From NCBI GenBank assembly GCA_049509915.1, contig JBEKZL010000360.1, positions 1-6,309 of the forward strand: DNA of 6,309 nucleotides. Reading direction: 5' to 3'. This document shows, one piece after another, positions 1-6,309 of the stretch (its first letter is position 1; every line of letters begins with the position of its first letter). The notes below the pieces were generated by a model. The model was given only the letters and a program-made list of their open reading frames with translations. It searched no databases and was not told where the DNA came from. This DNA is from JBEKYD01 sp049509915 (GTDB lineage Bacteria > Acidobacteriota > Terriglobia > Bryobacterales > Bryobacteraceae). Made by a program: the position numbers and the translations under genes.

Positions 1-2
1 TC

Positions 3-1496
3 CGCGGCGGCTACGTGCTGCTGGGCCGCCATACGGTCGGGTTGCATCTGGATCGCTACGACCCGGCGCGGACCCTGGTGGTGGACCCCGTGCTGGCCTA
101 TTCCACCTATATCGGCGGCGCGGGGGCCGATACCATCAACGCCATCCAGACCGATAACCAAGGTAATCTTTATGTCGCCGGTTCCACTGGCACGTCCGAT
201 CTGGTGGCCACCAACGAGACCTATGACAGCGCCAACGCGGGCGAGTTGGATATCTTCCTGGCGATTGTCAACAACGCTCCGGGCGAGGCTTACGGCGTCA
301 CTTACCTGACTTACATCGGCGGCTCCGGCAATGATGTTCCGCTGGCCCTGGCCGTCGATCCCGCCCAGAATATGTATGTGGTCGGCACCACCACCTCACC
401 CGGTTTTCCCATGACCGCCAATGCGTTCGATACGGTCGGTGCGTCCACCTATACGGACGGTTTTGTGCTGGTTTTGAATCCCGAAATCAGCGGCAGCACG
501 GGGCTGATCTTCTCGTCGTTCCTGGGCGGCACCACCGGCACGGAAAGTGCCAATGGCGTGGCGTACGATTCCGGCGGCAACATGTACGTGGTGGGCACCA
601 CCCAGTCCACGGACTGGCCAGTCACAGCCAACGCCTACGCCGGCGTGATCTATGGGCTCCAAGACGCCTATATCGCACAGATCAACCCCAACACGGGAGT
701 CTTGACCTACGGTAGCTACATGGGCGGCGAGTTAGTGGACGACGGCCGCGGTATCGCGGTCGATAAGAACGGCCTGGTATATTTCGCTTGCAGCAGCGAT
801 TCCACCATGTTCCCCGCCGCGGGTTATCAATATCAACCTAATCTGGCGGGCGCCTTCGACGTAGTTGTGGGAGTGATGGATTTGACCCAGGTAGGCGTCA
901 ATTCGCTGCTCTATACCACCTATCTGGGCGGTACCCAGAACGATATGGTTCGCGGCCTGGCGCTCGATTCGGCCGGAAACATGGTTGTCACCGGTTATAC
1001 CCTTTCGTCCGACTTTCCGGTTACCGCCGATGCGGCGCAGCCCACTTATGAGGGCAACGGCGATGTCTTCGTGTCCGTGCTGAACTACACCAACTCTCAG
1101 TTCGTTTTGTATTCCACTTACCTGGGCGGCGCCGACGGCGAAGTGGGCTACGGCGTGACCACCGACCCTTCCGGCTATATCTACGTGACCGGCTATACGC
1201 TCTCCACGGATTTCCCAATTACCGCCGACACGGTTCAACCCACCTGGGGCGATGGCATCGATGTTTTCGTCACCAAGATCAAACCACACGTCGCCGGCAG
1301 CGCGGGAATCGTCTGGTCTACCTTCCTGGGAGGAGCGACCATCAATAACGGCTACGGCATCGTGGTGGGGTCGGATGGGCGCGTCTACGTGGGCGGCTAC
1401 ACTGGCGGCGAATTTACCACCAGCGGCTCGGCGTATCAGGCAGCCTACCAGGGCGGATACAGCGACGGCTTCCTGGCGGTGATTTCGCAGCCGTAA
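3..1496 (+). CDS. SBBP-repeat beta-propeller protein, 5' end cut by the window
   Basis: The reading frame is open from base 3, so the gene probably begins upstream of the window. A GTG at base 15 could be read as a start but would leave no signal peptide and only a fragment of the upstream domain. Counting from that GTG, the visible part is 493 residues. Residues 14-28 (...DRYDPARTLVVDPVLA) look like the tail of the DUF7948-type domain that usually precedes SBBP repeats. Seven repeats follow, each opening with an aromatic-S/T-x-aromatic-(I/L/M)GG motif (residues 29, 97, 166, 232, 300, 366, 434) and continuing with a D..GN-(L/M/I)YV-G-T segment, FP-T--A, and a D-F/A strand. The protein stops right after the last repeat, with no C-terminal sorting, PKD or anchor domain. 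SBBP proteins are generally predicted to be exported beta-propellers with a binding or surface role; no enzyme motif is visible and the ligand is unknown. The family call is secure, the function is not. Confidence 0.88.
   Translation, partial: RGGYVLLGRHTVGLHLDRYDPARTLVVDPVLAYSTYIGGAGADTINAIQTDNQGNLYVAGSTGTSDLVATNETYDSANAGELDIFLAIVNNAPGEAYGVTYLTYIGGSGNDVPLALAVDPAQNMYVVGTTTSPGFPMTANAFDTVGASTYTDGFVLVLNPEISGSTGLIFSSFLGGTTGTESANGVAYDSGGNMYVVGTTQSTDWPVTANAYAGVIYGLQDAYIAQINPNTGVLTYGSYMGGELVDDGRGIAVDKNGLVYFACSSDSTMFPAAGYQYQPNLAGAFDVVVGVMDLTQVGVNSLLYTTYLGGTQNDMVRGLALDSAGNMVVTGYTLSSDFPVTADAAQPTYEGNGDVFVSVLNYTNSQFVLYSTYLGGADGEVGYGVTTDPSGYIYVTGYTLSTDFPITADTVQPTWGDGIDVFVTKIKPHVAGSAGIVWSTFLGGATINNGYGIVVGSDGRVYVGGYTGGEFTTSGSAYQAAYQGGYSDGFLAVISQP
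99..1496 (+). repeat. Seven tandem SBBP (beta-propeller) repeats
   Basis: Repeat units start at bases 99, 303, 510, 708, 912, 1110 and 1314, giving spacings of 204, 207, 198, 204, 198 and 204 bp, all multiples of three. The repeat is conserved in protein (aromatic-x-T/S-aromatic-LGG ... D..GN.YV.G.T ... FP.T) rather than in DNA. Seven units fit a closed seven-bladed propeller, but the fold and blade count are inferred from the repeat count, and further blades could lie upstream of the window only if the preceding domain is interrupted. Confidence 0.85.
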
Positions 1497-1502
1497 GAGG
1501 TC

Positions 1503-1531
1503 ATGCGGGGCGCCCCTGCGGCGAGCCGCAT
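1503..1531 (+). terminator. GC-rich hairpin after the SBBP gene, possible weak terminator
   Basis: Just after the TAA at 1494-1496 there are alternative overlapping stems. TGCGG (1517-1521) pairs with CCGCA (1526-1530) around a CGAG loop. ATGCGG (1503-1508) can pair with CCGCAT (1526-1531). GGGGCGCCCC (1507-1516) is a perfect palindrome. No T-run follows, so this is not a canonical intrinsic terminator. It may be a Rho-independent-like pause, a 3'-end stabilising stem, or nothing. Confidence 0.3.
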
Positions 1532-1551
1532 AACCTGGAATCGTGATTGCG

Positions 1552-1564
1552 CCGAACCGTTCGG
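1552..1564. repeat. Short inverted repeat CCGAA-CCG-TTCGG
   Basis: Perfect 5-bp arms (1552-1556 and 1560-1564) flank three bases in the intergenic region before the regulator gene. It could be a small hairpin or half of a protein-binding site, but arms this short occur often by chance in GC-rich DNA. Confidence 0.25.
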
Positions 1565-1602
1565 ACAGATCGAAAGATAGCAGCGATTTGTCCGGTTGAT
1601 CG

Positions 1603-1625
1603 TTCCGTTTTCACCCCTAACGGAA
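1603..1625. promoter_or_regulatory. Inverted repeat TTCCGTT-N9-AACGGAA, candidate operator
   Basis: The 7-bp arms (1603-1609 and 1619-1625) are perfectly complementary, with 9 bases between them, so arm centres lie 16 bp apart, a little over one helical turn. The element ends 11 bp before the GATAAT box at 1637-1642, so a dimeric protein bound there would cover the expected -35 position. The regulator encoded immediately downstream carries a LuxR-type HTH, which usually binds dyad sites, so autoregulation is a reasonable inference. No binding data can be seen in sequence alone. Confidence 0.35.
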
Positions 1626-1636
1626 AATCGGGATGG

Positions 1637-1642
1637 GATAAT
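1637..1642 (+). promoter_or_regulatory. Candidate -10 box GATAAT for the PAS-LuxR gene
   Basis: GATAAT matches five of six bases of TATAAT and lies 11 bases before the ATG at 1654. No good -35 hexamer is found 16-18 bp upstream (the bases there are about CCCCTA). If used, transcription would begin about base 1649, leaving a leader of only a few nucleotides, which would fit the absence of a clear Shine-Dalgarno sequence (only a GAAG at 1643-1646). Confidence 0.3.
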
Positions 1643-1653
1643 GAAGCCTTGCT

Positions 1654-2559
1654 ATGCTACCCCTGGATAGGATTTGCGAGGAACGGAATCGTACCCGCGT
1701 CCTATTGGCGAGCGGTGCAGCCATCCTGGTGATCGCCATCGTGGACTGGCGCACGCAGTCCTATATTTCACTGGGATTTCTCTACATGTTTCCTATCATG
1801 CTGGCGGCGGCGTTCCTGCCCCGTTGGCTGGTTGCACTGCTGGGATTCGCCTGCGCGGGTTTAGCTGAAGTATTTAGCGGTCTCAACCAATCGTTCGTGC
1901 GTTTAGGTTTTGAAACGGTGGCGCTCGCGGGAAGTGGGTTGTTCGTTGGCGAACTGTTTCGAAACCGGCGGATCACCGCCGCGGCGGAAGCGAAGTTGAA
2001 GGCGCTGGTGGAGACAAGTCCAGCCGCGATTGTGACCGTCGATGAGCGCGGTTTCATCGAAGTCGCCAACCGCGCGGCGAGAGAACTGATGGCTCCGCGG
2101 GATGGACATTTGATCGGCAATCCGATTGCCGCATTCCTGCCGGAACTCCACCATGCCCTGCGGTGGGAAGAAGCGCCGCAGTTTCGGACATCGATGCAAT
2201 GCCGCGGCCATCGGGGCAACGGCGAGACCTATATGGCGGAAGTTTGGTTTTCCACCTACAAAGAGGGAAAGTCACCGAAGCTCGCCGCGATCATTGCCGA
2301 CAGTACGGAAGAAACCGCCGCGGCCGGCCCCGATTCGTCCGCCGCGGAGGTTGGTGAGCGGGCTGGATTGAACAGCCGCGAGACGGAAGTGCTGCGCTTG
2401 CTGGTTCAAGGATTGGCAAATAAGGAAATCGCGGCGCGGATGGCGATCTCGGAGAGCACGGTAAAGAATACCCTGCAGCAACTGTTCGCCAAGACCGCCG
2501 TGCGCACCCGAGCCCAGCTTGTCAGAGTGGCGCTGGAACACTATCGGGACCTTCTCTAA
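1654..2559 (+). CDS. Membrane-tethered PAS-LuxR one-component transcriptional regulator
   Basis: This 301-residue protein has three parts. Residues 16-101 contain about four hydrophobic helices (roughly 16-31, 39-54, 57-75, 86-101) resembling the small membrane sensor modules of some histidine kinases (for example 'SLGFLYMFPIMLAAAFLPRW'). Residues 112-220 form a PAS-like domain (ALVETSPAAIVTVDERGFIEVANRAA). Residues 236-299 are a LuxR/NarL-type helix-turn-helix with the expected LNSRETEVLRLLVQGLANKEIA and ISESTVKNTLQQLFAKT blocks. There is no receiver domain and no kinase domain, so the sensing and DNA-binding parts are in one chain and no phosphorelay is evident. With four helices both ends would face the cytoplasm. 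ATG 1654 is the first possible ATG, because an in-frame TGA lies at 1642-1644; its ribosome-binding site is weak. The signal and target genes are unknown. The divergence from a soluble regulator is clear; regulation of its neighbours is inference. Confidence 0.9.
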   Translation: MLPLDRICEERNRTRVLLASGAAILVIAIVDWRTQSYISLGFLYMFPIMLAAAFLPRWLVALLGFACAGLAEVFSGLNQSFVRLGFETVALAGSGLFVGELFRNRRITAAAEAKLKALVETSPAAIVTVDERGFIEVANRAARELMAPRDGHLIGNPIAAFLPELHHALRWEEAPQFRTSMQCRGHRGNGETYMAEVWFSTYKEGKSPKLAAIIADSTEETAAAGPDSSAAEVGERAGLNSRETEVLRLLVQGLANKEIAARMAISESTVKNTLQQLFAKTAVRTRAQLVRVALEHYRDLL

Positions 2560-2566
2560 GGCTCTG
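2560..2566. other. 7-bp convergent gene junction
   Basis: The TAA of the regulator (2557-2559) and the TGA of the receptor (2567-2569, minus strand) face each other across seven bases. There is no room for a terminator between the genes and no evident hairpin with a T-run at the junction. Transcripts from the two sides probably end inside each other's 3' coding region, or depend on Rho. Confidence 0.8.
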
Positions 2567-5500
2567 TCAAAAGCGGAACTTCAGCGCGGCCTGCATCAGG
2601 CGGGGCGACATCGCGTTGAGAACCTGTCCGAACGTCGAATCGTTGATGTTACCGTCTACCGAGTTCGCGCCGAAGAACTGAGGGTGGTTGAACGTGTTGA
2701 ACGTTTCCACGCGAAATTCCAGCACCTTGGACTCGGTGAAATGGGTTTCTTTGAGCAACGCAATGTCCCAATTGGAGATCCCCGGACCGTAAAACAGCCG
2801 CCGCGACGCGTCTCCGGGTGAACCGAGCGCGGGAACGCTGAACAGTTCGGTATTGAAGTACGGCCGGCCATTTCCAGGGTTGCCATTGAGCTGCAAACTG
2901 CCTGGAGCGACGTCCAGATTTCCAAACCCGACGCCGTTCACTCCGTTGTTGTAGCTTCCCACCAGGGAAGTATCGTTGGGGTTTACCAGCGTCACCGGAA
3001 GACCGCTGCTAAAACGCGTGATTCCTGAGATAGCCCAGCCCTTCGTCGCCTGGTTGGAACGGCCAAAGAGCTTTTCGAACGGCAAATCATAACGGTAGCT
3101 CGCCACGAAATTGTCTTTTATGTCGAAGGAGGAAGGGGCGCGGGTGAGGCCGTAATTGTAGGGGTCTACCTGCTCGCCGAGGTTGGAGGCCTGATCCAGC
3201 GACTTTCCATAGGTATAACTGCCCAGAACAGTCAAGCCGCCGCCGCTATGTTTCAAGCTGACTTGCAGTGAATTGTACGAAGAGTTACCCATGGCGTCGA
3301 AATAGACATCGGTGCCGAAATTGTTGCCGAACGGAGCGCGTGTCCCGTTGACGACCTGGCCGTTGCTCCGTGTGTACACCAGATTTTCGCCGAAAGGCCC
3401 GCAGGTGGGCGTTCCGGGCATCACGTCGCTCGGTTGACTCAAGCTCAGACATAATGCGGGATTGCCGGGATTGGCCGCAAGCATGACCAGCAGGTGATGT
3501 CCCTGGCTGCCTATATAGCTCGCGTCGAACACCGTATTCGCTCGGAACTGCCGCTCGAAGGACAGGAAGTAGTTTTCCGAGTACGGATTCTTGTTGCGCC
3601 GGAAGTACGCGTCAAACCCGTTGATCGGATAGTAGGCTGACCAGTTGATGTTGGGGTCGGGATTCTTGGCCGACGAGTTATAGGGCGGAACGGCGACGGG
3701 GAATTGCTGTGAGTATTCGGTTCCGGTCTCGGCGCCGATGAGCGGATTCGAGAAAAGCGGAGGCTCCGGACTGGTATAAGTGAGCCCGTAAGGAGCATTG
3801 CCCGTTTCGAACGCCAGCGTCTGCCCTTCGATAGCGGTAAAGAACCGCCCGTACCCGGCGCGGATGCTGCTATGGCCAGGTCCTCCGGTCAGGCGCTTCA
3901 AGAGTCCATCGTTCCAGCCCGGCGACCAGGCGAGACCGAGCCGAGGGGAAAAGTTGTTATTGCGGGCCGGCGCGATCGTTCGGGGAACGCCGGGGTCGCC
4001 GGGGAACACGAGACCGGTGGGCGCGGTCGGAAACACGACGGATTGCTCCCCCGCGATTAAGGTGCCGGTCTGATTGTGTTTTTCGGTCCAAGGCACGATC
4101 AGGTCCCAACGCAAACCATAATTCAGGGTCAGATTGGACGTGATGCGCCAACTGTCCTGCGCATACACGCCAGCATAGTTCGACCGCTCGTAGAACGCCG
4201 GAGAGAAGCCCTGCGTGTACAGGCTCGGGAACCCCAGCAGGAAATCGGCAAAGTCCGACCCGGTTTGGTACCCGGTAAATTGAAATTGCCCATTAGCCGT
4301 GAAATCGGGCAAGAGCTTGACATCTTCGAGTAGGAACTGGCCTCCGAGCTTCAGCGTGTGAGTTCCCATCACCTTCGACAGACTGTCCTGGGCTTGATAG
4401 TTGCCATCGGTCTGAACTAATGCGAAGGGGCTTGTCCCGAAATCGATTTTGTTGAAGACAATCGATTCGACGCCCTCGGTTTGAGGGTTTCCCGGAACGA
4501 TGCCCGATGTACCCACGGTGAAACCTTGCGACGCGAGGCTGGTGCCCACTCCGCCTTGTTGCCGGCCCAGGTTATTGAAATCGCGCATATAGCTGAGCTG
4601 GAATTCATTGACCAATGTTGGGCCAAAGGTCTTGGTGTCGCTGAAACTGGCCAATTGCGCCCGCCCGTTCGATAGAGCGTTAAACCCGGGCACGTTGGCG
4701 CCGCCCTGCGCCGTCGGATAGGGATTGTCGAGATTGTAGCTATCGATGAAGTAGTACGCCGCCATGGCGCCGAAGCGGGTCGTCTGGCCATCCACTCGCA
4801 CCGACCCCTTGCCATCGTCGAGCCGCTGCGCCAGGGATGCGTTGGAATATTCGCTGGCGCCGACGTTCGGCGACGGAATGTACTGCAACAGGTTCTGCGC
4901 AGGCGCCGACCACGCTCGCTGGGGGATGACGGCGTTCGGAAACACACACTCGGTTGGATTGGTGCAGCCCGGCGTGTAATACGCTTCTCCAGTAGAGACA
5001 CCGTAACCCAGTCTCTGGGTGAGCAGGCTGGCAGCGTAAGACCCCTGGACCGTGCCGGTTAACTCGCTTGCCAGATCCGACAGGTTACCGCCGCGATCCG
5101 CCAGGGAGGGAACCGGAAGCAGACCGGTCCCAATCCCCTGCGCGTTTCGTGTGCCCTGATAGTCGCCGAAGAAGAAGATCTTGTCTTTCTTGATTGGACC
5201 GCCGAGGGTCGCGCCAAATTGGTTTTGAAGGTACGGCGATCGCGAGGGATCGAAGAAGCCGCGCGCATCCAGGTCCGTGTTGCGGAGGAACTCAAACGCC
5301 GAACCGTGGAGTTGATCCGTGCCGGATTTCGTCACAACACTGATCAAACCCCCGGAATAATTTCCGTATTCGGCGTCGAAGTTGCTGGTCAGTACGCGGA
5401 ATTCCGCGATGGAATCCAGGTTCGGAATGATGGCGGCGCCCTCCGCTATGCCCTCCTCCACATTGGCACCGTTGAGAATGAACCCGTTTGCCGATTCGCG

Positions 5501-6091
5501 CTGTCCGTTGACGGAGAACAACCCGGGATTCAGTCCTCCGGAGGGCGCTACCGCGCCAAAGCCGCCGCCCGAGGACGTGCTGGATGTCGCGCTGGTGGTA
5601 ACCGGGGCGACGCCCGTCTGAACAGCCAGCAGATCCGTATAGCTCCGGCCATTGAGCGGCACCTCCGCAATCCGTTGGCTGGTGATCGTTTGGCCCAACT
5701 GAGTGTCCGACTTTTCCACCTGAACTTGGGTCGCTTCTTCATTTACTTCAACAGTCGCCGATTGCCCCGCGAGTTGCAAAGTCACGTCCACCTGGGGGGC
5801 GCTATTCACGTCGATGGCCACTCCGGTCCGGCGGTATGGGGTGAAGCCGGGAGCGCTGACCTCAATGTTGTACTGCCCCACCGCGATCGCAGGGAAAGAA
5901 TAGACGCCCTGATCGTCGGATGTCGTCGCCCGTTTTGCGCCAGTTGCCGAGTTTATGGCCGCGACGGCGGCCCCGCCGATAGCCGCGCCGCTTGGGTCCT
6001 TGACGGTCCCGGTGATTCGTCCTCCAACCTGAGCGAAAAGTGCGCTGGCGCCAAGAAGCGCCGTCAATACGATCCATGATTTCGAGGGCAT
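2567..6091 (-). CDS. Oar-like TonB-dependent outer-membrane receptor
   Basis: Starting at ATG 6091 (minus), the protein has 1174 residues, usual for acidobacterial Oar-like receptors. Residues 1-20 are a signal peptide (K4, hydrophobic core 6-19, ALFA-Q cleavage). Residues 22-108 are a carboxypeptidase-regulatory-like (Ig-fold) domain (ITGTVKDPSGAAIGGA, GVYSFPAIAVGQYNIEVSAPGF). Residues 130-265 are the plug (VPLNGRSYTDLL, FSVNGQRESANGFILNGANV, IAEFRVLTSNFDAEYG, ISVVTKSGT). The rest is the beta-barrel, with ETFNTFNHPQF at 1129-1139 and the terminal LKFRF, whose last Phe is the outer-membrane assembly signal. ATVEV at 112-116 may be a degenerate TonB box. The family takes up or binds large substrates at the outer membrane using TonB energy; the ligand cannot be read here. 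The frame stays open to an ATG at 6205, but that would put 38 residues before a good signal peptide. The gene is intact and not in an operon with visible neighbours. Confidence 0.93.
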   Translation of the reverse strand: MPSKSWIVLTALLGASALFAQVGGRITGTVKDPSGAAIGGAAVAAINSATGAKRATTSDDQGVYSFPAIAVGQYNIEVSAPGFTPYRRTGVAIDVNSAPQVDVTLQLAGQSATVEVNEEATQVQVEKSDTQLGQTITSQRIAEVPLNGRSYTDLLAVQTGVAPVTTSATSSTSSGGGFGAVAPSGGLNPGLFSVNGQRESANGFILNGANVEEGIAEGAAIIPNLDSIAEFRVLTSNFDAEYGNYSGGLISVVTKSGTDQLHGSAFEFLRNTDLDARGFFDPSRSPYLQNQFGATLGGPIKKDKIFFFGDYQGTRNAQGIGTGLLPVPSLADRGGNLSDLASELTGTVQGSYAASLLTQRLGYGVSTGEAYYTPGCTNPTECVFPNAVIPQRAWSAPAQNLLQYIPSPNVGASEYSNASLAQRLDDGKGSVRVDGQTTRFGAMAAYYFIDSYNLDNPYPTAQGGANVPGFNALSNGRAQLASFSDTKTFGPTLVNEFQLSYMRDFNNLGRQQGGVGTSLASQGFTVGTSGIVPGNPQTEGVESIVFNKIDFGTSPFALVQTDGNYQAQDSLSKVMGTHTLKLGGQFLLEDVKLLPDFTANGQFQFTGYQTGSDFADFLLGFPSLYTQGFSPAFYERSNYAGVYAQDSWRITSNLTLNYGLRWDLIVPWTEKHNQTGTLIAGEQSVVFPTAPTGLVFPGDPGVPRTIAPARNNNFSPRLGLAWSPGWNDGLLKRLTGGPGHSSIRAGYGRFFTAIEGQTLAFETGNAPYGLTYTSPEPPLFSNPLIGAETGTEYSQQFPVAVPPYNSSAKNPDPNINWSAYYPINGFDAYFRRNKNPYSENYFLSFERQFRANTVFDASYIGSQGHHLLVMLAANPGNPALCLSLSQPSDVMPGTPTCGPFGENLVYTRSNGQVVNGTRAPFGNNFGTDVYFDAMGNSSYNSLQVSLKHSGGGLTVLGSYTYGKSLDQASNLGEQVDPYNYGLTRAPSSFDIKDNFVASYRYDLPFEKLFGRSNQATKGWAISGITRFSSGLPVTLVNPNDTSLVGSYNNGVNGVGFGNLDVAPGSLQLNGNPGNGRPYFNTELFSVPALGSPGDASRRLFYGPGISNWDIALLKETHFTESKVLEFRVETFNTFNHPQFFGANSVDGNINDSTFGQVLNAMSPRLMQAALKFRF
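5555..5599 (-). repeat. Ser/Thr/Gly-rich low-complexity loop in the receptor plug
   Basis: Residues 165-179 of the receptor (TTSATSSTSSGGGFG) are a low-complexity stretch between the VPLNGRSYTDLLAVQTGV block and the FSVNGQRES block of the plug. It is probably a flexible loop; similar Ser/Gly stretches occur at this place in related acidobacterial receptors as far as I recall. Confidence 0.5.
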
Positions 6092-6309
6092 GAAGCAGGT
6101 ATACAGGAGAGGCGCCATTCGTGGAAGGCAGGAAAACGGCTTACCGGTTGAATCTTCCGCGTGCCCGGCGGTCGCGCGGGTGGCTTGATCGAGCACTCCG
6201 GGCAACCCAACGACAGACCTGCGAAATCAATCGATTAATCAGGTGGCGCGGCGGCAATCCGATGGCTTCGCGGTACGGAAAAGTAGGCCGCTTAACCGCT
6301 TGAGTCGTG
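6092..6309. other. Upstream region of the receptor gene, no supported gene
   Basis: These 218 bases hold no convincing coding sequence on either strand. Visible elements are the -10-like box near 6100, a GAAAACGG octamer at 6132-6139, and an AT-rich patch at 6225-6240 made of AATC/GATT steps in which AATCGATT (6229-6236) and GATTAATC (6233-6240) are overlapping palindromes. The patch stands out in otherwise GC-rich DNA and could be a promoter or operator. The left neighbour on the other side lies outside the window. Confidence 0.5.
6098..6103 (-). promoter_or_regulatory. Candidate -10 box TATACC for the receptor gene
   Basis: Read on the minus strand the bases are TATACC, four of six matching TATAAT, with exactly six bases (TGCTTC) before the ATG at 6091. 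That spacing would place the transcription start on or next to the A of the ATG, that is, a leaderless mRNA, which agrees with the lack of any purine-rich Shine-Dalgarno sequence before this ATG. The hexamer 17 bp further upstream (TTCCAC) is a poor -35, so the call is weak. Confidence 0.25.

Noticed and set aside
732..1289. 185-codon open frame on the minus strand inside the SBBP gene
   Set aside because: Antisense to well-conserved repeats; its periodic sequence (repeated GGN, GIQ, AVGAAQ-type patterns) is just the mirror of the SBBP repeats.
99..1496. ~200-bp periodicity considered as a CRISPR-like or DNA tandem repeat
   Set aside because: The period is in frame and conserved at protein level only; the DNA units differ at many synonymous sites.
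1547..1732. 61-codon open frame on the plus strand overlapping the regulator's start
   Set aside because: No ribosome-binding site or recognisable motif, and it runs out of frame into the regulator's first TM helix.
5219..6079. 286-codon open frame on the plus strand opposite the receptor's N-terminal part
   Set aside because: It is wholly antisense to the signal peptide, Ig-like and plug domains of a clearly recognisable receptor. Its translation is rich in Arg, Gly and Ala with no recognisable motif, as expected of a shadow frame in GC-rich DNA.
6164..6180. GC-rich imperfect hairpin CCCGGCGGTCGCGCGGG upstream of the receptor
   Set aside because: Pairing needs a bulge, no T-run follows on either strand, and such stems are common in DNA of this composition.
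6092..6205. Start of the receptor at ATG 6205 or ATG 6118 instead of 6091
   Set aside because: Both place extra residues before a well-formed signal peptide (MPSKSWIVLTALLGASALFA), and neither has a Shine-Dalgarno sequence. The 29 residues encoded between 6205 and 6118 are polar and unlike a leader.
6121..6303. 60-codon open frame on the plus strand in the receptor's upstream region
   Set aside because: Arg-rich with no recognisable motif or good ribosome-binding site, and it overlaps the likely promoter region of the receptor.

Overview
The window looks like a chromosomal piece of an Acidobacteria genome, most likely of the Solibacter/Bryobacter type. This rests on family content and style, not on a marker gene. 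It has a moderately GC-rich composition, a very large Oar-like TonB-dependent receptor with a carboxypeptidase-regulatory-like N-terminal domain and the barrel ending 'ETFNTFNHPQF...LKFRF', and an SBBP-repeat protein. Both families are greatly expanded in that phylum.

Layout: (1) bases 3-1496, plus strand: the 3' part of a gene for an SBBP-repeat beta-propeller protein, cut by the left window edge, with seven ~67-residue repeats. (2) 1497-1653: an intergenic stretch holding a small GC-rich hairpin after the stop codon, a 5-bp-arm inverted repeat, a perfect 7-bp-arm inverted repeat and a GATAAT box. (3) 1654-2559, plus strand: a complete gene for a membrane-tethered one-component regulator (about four TM helices, a PAS domain and a LuxR-type HTH). 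(4) 2567-6091, minus strand: a complete gene for a 1174-residue Oar-like outer-membrane TonB-dependent receptor, convergent with the regulator and separated from it by only 7 bp. (5) 6092-6309: the upstream region of the receptor, with no convincing gene but a -10-like box six bases before the preferred start codon.

How the genes could work together: the receptor would import or bind a large ligand at the outer membrane, the propeller protein is probably exported, and the regulator senses something at or near the inner membrane and acts directly on DNA. A functional link is only inference from adjacency; the genes are not one operon (the receptor is on the opposite strand). I see no mobile element, CRISPR array, RNA gene or defence cassette. 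The window looks largely ordinary. The most interesting item is the regulator's architecture (a histidine-kinase-like membrane/PAS sensor fused straight to a LuxR HTH), with an inverted repeat at its own promoter.
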